Positions 48,956-58,929 of a stretch of DNA of 64,000 bases are shown one piece after another (the stretch's first letter is position 1; each line of letters starts with the position of its first letter). Below the pieces are notes generated by a model. It had not been told where the DNA came from, made no database searches, and saw nothing but the letters and a program-made list of their open reading frames with translations. The translations under genes and the position numbers were made by a program. This DNA is from Isoetes taiwanensis (Eukaryota; Streptophyta; Lycopodiopsida; Isoetales; Isoetaceae): positions 6,790,435-6,854,434 of the forward strand of contig JAJEKV010000006.1 in NCBI GenBank assembly GCA_021234155.1, in the 5' to 3' direction.

Positions 48956-51064
48956 ATCACACATTGGTCATCACACATTGGTCAGTTTGATATCTAAATT
49001 AGTCAAAAATCATTTTATTGTTAATTATTTTATTGCTATTGAGATAGGTGGTTAGGACAGTAAAGAAACCTAAAGATGAAAGATGTCTGTACTCGACTCC
49101 AAGAAATTTAAAGCATTACCATTGAAAATTTAAATGCAATTACCATTTTAAAATATTATTGGACTAAATGACTACAATACGTGCCAGCAGTAATTTTCAA
49201 TGGTTCTAATTGATTCACTATTCATCCAGGATTGACCCGGGATAGTATTCATTTAGTGATACATGCTTCCTATTATCTGATCTTTGATTCGCTATTTATC
49301 CAGGATTGAACCGCAAGCAGTTCTGTAGCCAGAAATTATAATGATGTCGTATTCCATGTTAAGGACCTGCAATAGAATCCAACAACAAATTAGAACGGTG
49401 TCACTAGTGATCTAAATTGTAATACCCAATGACCCACCAAGATCAATGCCTTCTTTGAGAAGCTTATCAGCAAGCAGAAGCAATGCCTTCAACACATTGT
49501 CATATCTAAAAAGGACCTTGGATCATATCTTAATCATAAATAAGCATGTCCTTCACAAACTCGATTCCAATATTGAATCAGAAAAGATTTTGAGGCGGTT
49601 CAAAAAGATTTTGACAAGCTCAATGGATGCCTTCTATCATGAGAACACTAAAGCATTCAAGTAATCAGCCGGAAGAATAGCTGTTCCAAATGGACGAAAC
49701 AAGAATGCCTACTTTGATGAACACATATGATCCTAATTCCAGAATTTCCTATTTAAACAATAGCCCAGCTATCACATGTAAGATGCTATTCCAAAGAGTT
49801 TACCCATGTAATATTATCTTTGCATATACAACATAATCTAATTTCTTACCGTTAAAAATGACTTGGATCAAATATAAGGATAGATGGTTGATCAAGACCT
49901 CCACCAGAAAATCCAAAGACGTTTCTTATCATTTGAAAAAGCTGGAATGTTAAGATTTTGCACTCCCTCTTGCCATCTCTTGCATCTTGAATGAGAAAAT
50001 AAGTCAATAAGAAATACTTTTATATAGACGACGACAGACAGTTTGCACGATATAACAAGCAGACTACCTCCGTAATATTGAACACATTTGCATCAGTTAC
50101 CTTCAAAGCAGCTCGTGTTGCAGTTGCATTTATAGAAACATCATTTATAGAAACATCAGATTAAGCATCCCAGAGCATTTTCATCTTTCATTACCTGCAG
50201 TCCACAAAATGGTTAAACGAATTGCAGATGCACAAAGATTACCAACAATGGATGTCCCTGGCACTCCTTGAATAATGAAGATGTTACTCTAACCAAGCAT
50301 GCACAAACTATCAAGGATGACCCTGCACGCACATCTACCTAGCAGCAGCCTATAATCACCGTGCGTATCATAAAGAATCAAAGCAATGCCTTATTTTTTG
50401 TATGTAACCATCCACAATCCATATGCACTTGCTCAGAAATATCAAAGCATATATGCACAAAGAATATCGATTCTAACAGACAAAACCTGATACTTTTCGC
50501 TCCTTTTATTCGTGAATCATTTGCATTGCTCCATGTTCGATTTCCCCAACTTCCAGTGCTTAGATATCAAATGTCCTTGAAATATCATTTCGGTAACATT
50601 AGCTCAGTTCTAACTTCTATGGCTTTTAAGAAACATCAAGTTTAAGCAAAATCTGGACAAAATGCAACGAAAAGATTACCAGTAACGTATCAGACCCTAG
50701 TAGATCACCCAGCGACAGGGTTTTTTCAGAGACTCTGTACATTCGGCACAATCATTCCTTTGCAGATTTAGCAATGCAGAGGATCATCCTTAACAGTTTC
50801 GGCAAGCAGTTCCATCATCTTCCATGTATGAGCTTTGCCTATTCCGCAGTGTAAGCTTCTGCCTTATATCAAATATGGCTTTACAGCAGTGCAGAGCTCC
50901 GCCCGCAGCAAATCCGGCCATTTGCCTTATGTGAAAATAGAGTATCGTATCGAAACCCTAACCCTATTCCTCTATATTAGAATTAGAACTACATAAATTT
51001 TCAATGAAGCCCAATGATGTCATAATGTTAAAAAAATTCGGTTTTATTAATCTTAATAATAGAT

Positions 51065-51752
51065 TAGGGAAAAGTTTTAAAAATGCCCTATATTTTTTTA
51101 CTTATTTGTCGAAATGCCCCGTATTTCTACCTCTTTTTTCTATATCCTTCCTTGCTAGCTTTTTTGGGAAAGCTACGGTAGAATTAAGAGCCGATGAAGA
51201 TAGAGAAGGAGGAGACGACTTCATATTCCAATCTTTTAGAGCACTATGATCTGCGGACGGAAATCGATAACGGGAGAATCATGGAATTGTGCAACTTGCA
51301 CTGAATTAAAAGCATCTCTTCTTGTTCAATATAGCATCTGCATAGTAATAATAGTCCTTTTGATCCAAGTGCCCTTTTTGAGGCAGAATGATCCCCAACT
51401 CAAAAATCATGCAAGATCTTATCAAATTTATCATCGCTGCACTTCGTAAATTCTTTGCAAATGCCCTTCTGGATGACCCAAACATGATTTTTTCGCCAAT
51501 TTTTCTGATAGTTCCTTCCCTGTTCTTGGACTCCATTATGACACAATTACGACATCAAATATAAGGAATACGAAGACAACGGAACTTAGGCATCAATTAC
51601 AACTAGCAAGAAGAAGAAAAGGGAGGAACCTGAGCTTGGCTAGGGCAAAAAACAGAGCACAGAGTAAAACGAGGGACATTTTGATAAATATCAATATCGG
51701 GGTATTTTCACAAATAAGCAAAAATACTGGGGTATTTTTATAATTTTTCCTA
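51065..51752. mobile_element. TIR element (about 690 bp) nested in the CACTA
   Basis: Long imperfect inverted ends: left TAGGGAAAAGTTTTAAAAAT, CCCTATATTTTT, CTTATTTGTCGAAATGCCCC; right, read inverted, TAGGAAAAATTATAAAAAT, CCCCAGTATTTTT, CTTATTTGTGAAAATACCCC. They extend for about 60 bases. No clear target duplication is resolved. The interior holds only short frames. Confidence 0.65.
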
Positions 51753-52969
51753 GTTTATAAGATGTAAGAAACTGGGCCTAAGGGGTTTATGGTGCTTTTG
51801 TGGTGGTTTTACGGGGTTTCCTTAACCACATGCCCTTGAAAGTTATTTGAATCTGATCGTTCCCAACCATTGGATCTGATGGTGGTTGTATCACATAATT
51901 ACTCGAATACTCTACAAGCCTATTCTCGGCTGCTACTAGATCTTTATCTATCTCCAGAGACATGTAAAGGTTTGCCATACTAGCAGCCAGGCCTGCTGCT
52001 TTTTGAGCAAGGCATTGCGGCCAAAACATATCGGGCACTCATAAAATAGGGTTTCTAAGCCCTAATTTGATATCTTTATGACCTAGAAATTTCAAAAGTC
52101 TTATATTTAGCATTATTTATTTTTGCTGCCACCATTGCAACATCTATCATCAAATATTTAATCAAATATCATATTTCCAAACATAGGAAGTATTTTTTTC
52201 TTAAAATAAGTGTTTAGACCATATGTAGGGTGTGAACCCTTAATAACTTTTGTTTGTTATGCCATATAGCTTCTCATTTAGATTTCTCATACTTCAAAAT
52301 GTAATAGCATTTCAAATATGTCTATAACAGTGATGATATTTCTCAAGCCATTCTAAGGTACCCTGTATAAAATATCCCATGTATTTACTAAGTGCATTTG
52401 TTTAAGGCCTGCATGAGATTAAATATACAAGTACAACTCTAGTAGGGTATTTCATATAGGGCGAGAGGCTCATAGAATTAGGACTTTTGCACCAAAAATT
52501 GGTTGTTCACATCAACATTTTCTAGGGTGATATGCCACTTCCAACATCATGGATTTCAATGTTATCATCCCTAAAAATAATAGTTTTGATCTCCTCCTCC
52601 TAAATCATTCGTGCCAGCATCAGGGTTGCACAATTCTTGTAGGCCATGGCGTGCACAGTTTCGAAGCATGGCTATGCAAGCCAAAACCATGTCCAACAAA
52701 TTCGACCTGCATTTAAGCATCATCAACTCTGTAAAGGGACATTTCCCCTTATATTTAGCAGTTTGAATCTACCAACTTGTTCTAAGCTCAAATCTGCAAT
52801 ATTTACTAGGGATGGAAATAAACAAATTTATTTCTCCCAAAAACTTAATCAGGCTTGGTCAAATAATACATTATTGAGAAGGCCGAGGAGATAAGATTTC
52901 TACAACATCAAATTTCATCTAAAATAGGCTCTTGGATGAAATGTTATTACTAAAATTGTAATAATGCTA

Positions 52970-53285
52970 TCTTCTGACGTTAAATCTGACGTTAAGTCTG
53001 ACACTAAATCTGACGAAACATCTGACGAAATTTCTGAGGCTTTCTCTGACGTTTTCTCTTACGCTTTTTCTGACGCTTTTTCTGACGAAAAATCTGACGC
53101 TTTTTCTGACACTAAAATTCTGACGATTTATGTGACGCATATCCTGACGAATATTTCTGACGAATAATCTGACGAAATGTCTGACGTAAAATCGTCAGGG
53201 AAAGCGTCAGAAAAACAATCGTCAAAAAAATCGTCAGATTAATCGTCAGGCAAAAATCTCTGTAGACAGCCTGACGATTTTTCTG
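52970..53285. repeat. CACTA right subterminal repeats (TCTGACG / CGTCAGA)
   Basis: TCTGACG occurs in direct series at about 9-15 base spacing from 52974 to about 53185, then switches to inverted CGTCAGA copies to 53250, ending with CCTGACGATTTTTCTGAC beside the terminal repeat. It mirrors 48605-48955. Confidence 0.9.
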
Positions 53286-53315
53286 ACAATTATTAGCCAT
53301 TCTCTTGTAGTGTTG

Positions 53316-53856
53316 AGATTAAACTAAAATATCTTTCAAGTTTGGGTCTCATTGGTTGTGTGCACCATGAAGGAGTGCGGTTACAGTCCCTGAAAATAGA
53401 GCTTGAGAAAGATAAAGATATTTCTATCAGGAATATCTATTGGACTGAATTTCCTTTTTTTATAGTGGAATGCGAAAATCCTCAAACAGCTACTTTACTA
53501 TTAAAAAAAGGAACTATCACCAAGGCCAACACCCAGATTTTCTTCCAGAAATGGTACCCTGGCTTCGACCCACAAAATCTGAGTGAGCTTTTTCATCCAG
53601 CATGGACTTCGGCCTACAGGGTTTAAATCCTATGTACTGGAATGAGCAGTCCCTACTGTCTCTTTTCAAAGACACTGGAAACTATATTGCATTGGAGGTC
53701 TCCCCTGATAGGCCCCCCAGAGTCTGGGCCCAAATTGACCTTTTAAAACTAATTCCCTGCAGTATTCAATATATTGACTACTTTGGGTACTCCAGAACTT
53801 TGAAACTGGCTTGGAATGGTCTTCCACAGCCATGTAGCATCTGTAACAAGGTTTAA
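53316..53856 (+). pseudogene. LINE ORF1, middle part (DUF4283-like domain and first half of zinc knuckle)
   Basis: After the CACTA insertion the frame resumes with EIKLKYLSSLGLIGCVHHEGV, then RNIYWTEFPFFIVECEN, GTITKANTQIFFQKWYPGFDP and, after a one-base shift near 53620, LNPMYWNEQSLLSLFKDTG, VWAQIDLLKLIP and WNGLPQPCSICNKV. This is the RNA-binding DUF4283-like domain of plant LINE ORF1 and the first CxxC of its zinc knuckle. The frame ends at a TAA inside TTTAAA, the left boundary of the next element. Confidence 0.78.
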
Positions 53857-54354
53857 AATGAAACGCACTTATTTAAGAAGTGCGTTTGAAAGATTCCTTT
53901 ATAAAAATTGGAAACTTGAAAAAAATGGACAAAATAGGGAGCAAAATAGATTGTTGAGCAAATAGCATTCGAAATACCCCAAAAAAAGCAACATTTTTGA
54001 AGCCTTTTCATTTTTTAAGAAGGGCAAAAAAAAAAAAAGCTTGTTTTGAGGAGAGAGACATTACATTTAAAAACTCATTAAGTATTTGTTGTTGAAAATA
54101 GAAGGAAATATAGTTTTGTGTTTTTGCAAGCTTAATATAAGTACTAAGAAAATCAAACATAGAAAAGAGAAAGAGTCTGAAATCATGAATCAAAAAAAGA
54201 ATTGTTCTAATTAAGCATTGTTGAAGAGACAAAGTTTTCAGTTGAAAAATCTTCATCAAAATATATTGAAATTCTTAGCACATAGATTACAATGAAAGAT
54301 AGTTTAAAATGTTGTCAGATAAATTTATACTGAGGTGGCTCTTCCCAAATCCAC

Positions 54355-54723
54355 GTGACTCTCTCTCCCCTTAGGATCGGTCTCTTGCGAGGTTATAATA
54401 GCAGAGACGCCCTTCTCGATTCCAATGGTACACGACAAAGTCGTTTTCCTCGCCTGTGCACCACAGCTCCAGATCGATTTAACTCCACCTCCTCATCTCT
54501 TCTTCCCGTAAGTGAAGGCCGGATTTTCAGATATGTGCCTTTTTACATCGCCAAAGACCATTTTTTTTCCCAGTTCCTCGTTTTCATCGTGAAAGGATTC
54601 ACAAGAGCTTATCCTGGTCCTGATGAAACTTATTTTGTCCGGGTCTATGTCGACGGAGACAACATTGCGCCCCTGCTTAAGGGCGAAAACCGCAATGGTG
54701 CCCGAGCCGTAAAATGCGCCTAA
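54355..54723 (+). CDS. Hypothetical frame inside the TIR transposon
   Basis: This 122-codon plus-strand frame lies 0.5 kb inside the left end. Its second half (RIFRYVPFYIAKDHFF, FIVKGFTRAYPGPDETYFVRVYVDGDN) has a protein-like composition, but I recognise no family. It is followed by the 3' end of the minus-strand gene. It could be a small third gene, an exon, or captured host sequence. Confidence 0.3.
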   Translation: MTLSPLRIGLLRGYNSRDALLDSNGTRQSRFPRLCTTAPDRFNSTSSSLLPVSEGRIFRYVPFYIAKDHFFSQFLVFIVKGFTRAYPGPDETYFVRVYVDGDNIAPLLKGENRNGARAVKCA

Positions 54724-54829
54724 GATCCAAGTCCCTGTATGAAAACCATCAGATCAAATTATTAATAAGTCGCTGTGGCTTCTGATAATGGGACACCACA
54801 GCGCCTTGTCGCTGTGGGTCTCTTAATTT

Positions 54830-57800
54830 TTGCAAAACCGCCGGGAACTGAAACGCATTGCAGGGAGGAGTCTTCTCATTCTGCGTATTAAAGTGAACCA
54901 TGGTTTTTTTGGCGCCTCATATTTGTAAAACCCTATGTGAAAATGCTCAAACAACTTACTAAGCGGACCACCACCATGACCCTTAACGCTTGTTTTAAGC
55001 CCGCCAAACAAAGACAACAATGAAATATTAGTAAAATAAAAACAAGGAAAATAAGTTAGCTCAGTAGTGTGGCGGTATAAATTTATACCAGGGTTGCCTT
55101 GCTGTATAAATTTATACCGCGGCTGCAAGCCGTATAAATTTATACAGACATTGCCTTGCTATATAAATTTAAACCTTAGGGCGGTTGTGGTATAAATTTA
55201 TACCGCGTGGAGTTACTAAAAAGAAAAGCGTTAAATGTTGCTTACCAAACGCTAGCTTTCAAAGCCGGACATTACATGACAGCCCCATAGGTTTAAGCAC
55301 CGACATTGTTTTGAGGTCCGAATGGAAAATGATGACCCTCCGTTAGCGAGATAAGGTGACTTCCTTCGTGCCTTCCAAAAGAGTGGACTTGCACGCATGC
55401 GTGAAAGCCTCCTCGCCAAAAGCGCCGGCCCTTAATTTTGAAACCATAGGGAATATCCGCAATGCATAATGTAAAGTTCTCGCTTCTCCAAAAGTGTCCC
55501 CACCCTCGCAAATCACCCTCAACAACTCAGACATGCGCCCTCGACCAAACGTTGTAAATCTTTCATAAGAAGTGTCAAAGTCGCTAGTGGCGACCTCCTT
55601 TCCCCTGCTCGATTGCCTTAAGTCTCCGCCTCTCTTCCTTGGCCCTATGAACCTGTGTTTAAAAATCCAGCGGGGAGCCCCTTTTTTCTTGTTCTCAGAA
55701 GAATATTGTGAGAAAAGGCACAAACACAAAACATATTTTTAGCAAAACTTACCCACCACTAAAGTTAATAAAACAGGCTCTCTAATGATACTATCGGTGG
55801 TACAACTTGGGTACGAAAGTTTGCACTCCTCCCAGTCCCTCTAGGTTTAGCCGCTTCATTAACTCGGCCTGGCAGGTGACGATGTCTTTCTGACTACAAA
55901 GAGAAACATGTTGTAAGACCAGAAAATGTAGAAGAAACACGGCATTGCAAATGTGGCTTACGTCTTAGCTTCCTTGGCCATTTCGTCTAATGTAAATTCC
56001 TTTGGCCACGACTTTTTCCAAAAGGCGAACAAAAATTTCTTTTGCTTTTTAGACCCTCAGAATCAAGGCCCGTGGTACAATGCTCATATTTTTCTGTTTT
56101 GATTCTCCACCCTTTTTTGGTTTTTTCCCTGCGGAGCTGGCTTGCTCTTTAAGCTCACCATCTTCGAACATACAAAAAATTCTTTCTTGAAGATCCCACA
56201 CCTGTAAATGGACAAACGCCATTAGTTTAGTGTTGCTTAGCGTAAGAGAATATGTTGCACGCTTCATCGCCTAAATGCGCATGGTGTGTAGTCAATGTGA
56301 TAAATTTATACCGCCCTCGACATAAGATAAATTTATTCTGGCGACTAGGCACTGCCAGTATAAATTTATACCGCGATTAGGGACGGTGATAAATTTATAC
56401 CGCGTCCCGCCACGTGATAAATTTAAACCGCCTCTAGTCGCGGTATAAATTTATACCGTGCCCGTGACTAGTCGCGGTATAAATTTATACTGGCCACGGT
56501 ATAAATTTATACCGTGCCAAGGCACTTGTAACCACGCTAAACATACTACAAAAACATAGAAAGAAGAGCATTTACTTACTTGACCATCTCTGAATGCCAG
56601 CTGAAAGTAGTTATCGTATTGCTTTACTGCCATAATGGGCTTCTTATCAGAGTCATAGCTGAGGCAAAGACTGTCACACAGCTTCTCGGCTCCCCGCAGC
56701 CTTTGTTCTTTTGCTTTTTAAAATCCTCTCCATGCATTTGTTTAAATTCCACGCATCACGGTGCATGTAAAACGGATCTTGTCTATTAAACTCATTTTTA
56801 ATCCGAAGTCATTGTCGAGATTATGACTCGCGGCAATGATTTTTGCTTCTTCATCTGTTACACCAACGTATATATGTGCTTCAACGCTCTTCCACACTTC
56901 GTTACGGCTTTCCTCTTTTGCTAGTTCTTTCCTTGCCTTGTAACTATGTGTGCCTCCAAGAACGTAGTATGTGTAATCTTCGAAGTCAGCCTTCTTGTAA
57001 TCTTTTAGTTGGTTGCATCGACTCTCGCCCACCATAACAACTAGTGGCGACACACATGGGCATGAGGATTCCTTCTCATTCTTTGTTTCAAGATAGCCAC
57101 ATGTGCCGCGATACTGACTTCCGGACCTGAAAGCACTCGACCCCATCTTCATTTTTAGGTGGCCTCTTAATGGTGCTCAATGTCAAAGAAATAGTTTGTT
57201 TTAGCGGTTTAGTGTCATTCACCCGCTTGAGAATAGCACTTGATTTATCTCAAGGGCTTCACAACAATATCTGCTCTAGGAGCCTCTCAAGAGCTTTCGT
57301 TGACTCCTCTATAGTCAAAGACTTTGTGCCTCTAGATTTTTTTTTGTAGGAGCAGTGTATCTACTACCGTGGAATGCTTCCTACCCTTTCCCTTTGTTAC
57401 CACTTGGTTCCTCTTCCTCTTCTTCTTCTACTTCCTCGCCCTTCTCTTCAAGCTCTTCGTTAGGAGTGGGGTACCACTGCACCTTTGACCAACTTTGTTT
57501 CTTCAAGAAAGCACCACCGACATCAAAATGTCCACTATATCCTGTAAAGTGGTTAAGTTAGGAGGATGACGGATAAATTTTACGTAAAGACACTAAACAA
57601 TACTTACATAGCCACTCTTGTAATTGTCAGCCACGTAGTCATGCACGTCTTTGGGTTTGCACATGCTTATTCGAAGCATTTTACTTTCAAGAACGTAGAA
57701 GACTTCCCCCTTGTCATGCATGCACTTCATTAAAAGTTCATCATCGACTTCAGAAAGCAACAAGGTTGACAATTTCGCCGGCAGGTAATAATCGTCAGAC

Positions 57801-58036
57801 TTGTACTTGCCCTTTCCTGCTTGATGACACAAGTAAAGGTACGCCTCAGTGGGTTTGCTCTCTCTTGCGCCCGTGGACGCATTTCACCGCCCCGGTCTTC
57901 GGGCCAGATGTACGTGGCTCTATTGGTGCGACCTTTGATGACGGGCCCTTTGTACAAACCTGATCTTGGGGCTGGAAAAAGCGTAAAGAAGGCCATTTTT
58001 ATGCAAGAAACAGAACCTTTTTCGACCTTTTGTAAC
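54830..58036 (-). CDS. Multi-exon gene with ParB/sulfiredoxin-like domain
   Basis: Reading leftwards: an N-terminal exon with MAFFTLFPAPRSGLYKGPVI and, after a frame slip, KYKSDDYYLPAKLSTLLLSE, ending with donor GTAAGT at 57607-57602. The next exon from 57541 encodes GYSGHFDVGGAFLKKQSW, an acidic Glu-rich run, and the core DYTYYVLGGTHSYKARKEL, then EAHIYVGVTDEEAKIIAASH and NLDNDFG. The GGTHSYKA segment matches the ParB GxHRxxA box, and the DEEA-x5-HN segment its partner helix. Later exons give AVKQYDNYFQLAFRDGQ, VWDLQERIFCMFEDGEL, FLFAFWKKSWPKEFTLDEMA, CQKDIVTCQAELMKRLN, MSELLRVICEGGDTFGEART and a last piece near 54830-55020. Introns with GTAAG donors lie at 56202-56579 and about 55021-55245; both contain palindrome arrays. 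No bacterial-type HTH is seen. Several frameshifts are present. Confidence 0.6.
55074..55204. repeat. Palindrome array A (5 copies), in an intron
   Basis: Five copies of GGTATAAATTTATACC or one-sided variants at about 55074, 55103, 55131, 55160 and 55189, spaced 28-29 bases. The array sits in an intron of the minus-strand ParB-like gene, whose donor is at 55245-55240. Confidence 0.9.
56297..56513. repeat. Palindrome array B (8 copies), in an intron
   Basis: Eight copies at about 56298, 56325, 56358, 56388, 56416, 56442, 56477 and 56498, spaced about 21-35 bases. Several carry GATAAATTTATACC, in which GGT of the left half is replaced. All lie inside the intron 56202-56579. Confidence 0.9.
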
Positions 58037-58186
58037 ATAAAAACAGTAAAAATAGAGGCGAAAAGAGCACAAAATCTACACTAAACTGTCACTTAATTTG
58101 TGTTATTTAAGCTTAAAACGCAAGAATATTACTAAAATATTAAGGTTCGCGACACTTCTTTAAGCACTAGACACCAAGATTCCAAA

Positions 58187-58526
58187 ATGGTTCTGGATCG
58201 GTATAAATTTATACCGCTCGAGCACGAGCGGTATAAATTATACCCAACCCAACTGAAATACGGTATAAATTTATACCGCAGTGCTCGAGCGATATAAATT
58301 TATACCGTTCCGCAAACGGGGCCGGTCAGATAAATTTATACCGCAGTGCTCGAAGGTATAAATTTATACGGCTGTATCGAAGCGGTATAAATTTATACCG
58401 ATCCGTAACACTTGCGGTATAAATTTATACCGACCGGTATTCGAACCAGATAAATTTATACCGCTGAAAGCACTCATGTATAAATTTATACCGATCCAGA
58501 ACCATATCGGTGATAAATTTATACCG
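58187..58526. repeat. Palindrome array C (11 copies), intergenic
   Basis: Eleven copies begin at about 58200, 58230, 58262, 58291, 58328, 58355, 58383, 58415, 58448, 58477 and 58510, a mean spacing of 31 bases. The array is bounded by an inverted pair: ATGGTTCTGGATCGG before the first copy (58187-58201) and its reverse complement after the tenth (58491-58505). Spacers carry a second motif, GTGCTCGAG or CTCGAGCAC. It lies between the two divergent genes. Confidence 0.92.
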
Positions 58527-58786
58527 TATTTTTACACTCCAGCGCATTAAAACAAAAGAGAAACTAGAACAAGACGTAGTAGACTTACGTGGCCATGACA
58601 AGATAGACGCCGTATAGACGTTAGGAGAGCAAATAAGGGGGGTATATAAGCCGCGACCACTGCGCCTTCGACTCGAGCTGCAGATATAGAAAATAGGGTG
58701 GTTTACACGCTTAAGTACTCGCTAAGTGCCGCTTCATATATAGCTTCTCCATAAAGTTTTCAATACAAGTGTAATACGTGAGTTTT

Positions 58787-58929
58787 CAGATAAATTTATA
58801 CCGTTTTGTTCTATGTTGCCCTCCTCTCGTATAAATTTATACCATCTCTCAGATAAATTTATACAGTCTGCCTCTTTAAGTTTTTTTTCCTCAGATAAAT
58901 TTATACCAACTCAGATAAATTTATACCGT
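58787..58929. repeat. Palindrome array D (5 copies), upstream of the transposase
   Basis: Five copies at about 58788, 58829, 58850, 58892 and 58912, mostly the CAGATAAATTTATACC variant, immediately before the plus-strand gene. The last copy ends about two bases before an ATG at 58931. Confidence 0.88.

Larger units (their letters stand above)
48587..53312. mobile_element. Non-autonomous CACTA transposon, 4,726 bp, TSD TTG
   Basis: Perfect 15-bp inverted ends, CACTACAAGAGAATG at 48587-48601 and CATTCTCTTGTAGTG at 53298-53312, are flanked by a 3-bp duplication TTG (48584-48586 and 53313-53315). Both are diagnostic of CACTA elements. Dense subterminal TCTGACG/CGTCAGA repeats fill 48605-48955 and 52970-53285. 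The roughly 4 kb interior shows no TNP2-like transposase and only frames under 100 codons, so the element depends on a transposase elsewhere. It lies inside LINE ORF1, whose frame is restored if the element and one TTG are removed. A smaller TIR element is nested in it at 51065-51752. Confidence 0.95.

Noticed and set aside
48706-48978. Lys/Gln-rich and hydrophobic frames near the CACTA left end
   Set aside because: They are translations of the subterminal CGTCAAAA repeats and not conserved genes.
50953-50967. CCCTAACCCTA as an interstitial telomere repeat
   Set aside because: Only about two units, and plant telomeres are usually CCCTAAA.
58187-58526. CRISPR-like reading of the regularly spaced palindromes
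   Set aside because: Repeats are short perfect palindromes with short, partly repeated spacers, in a eukaryotic transposon without cas genes.
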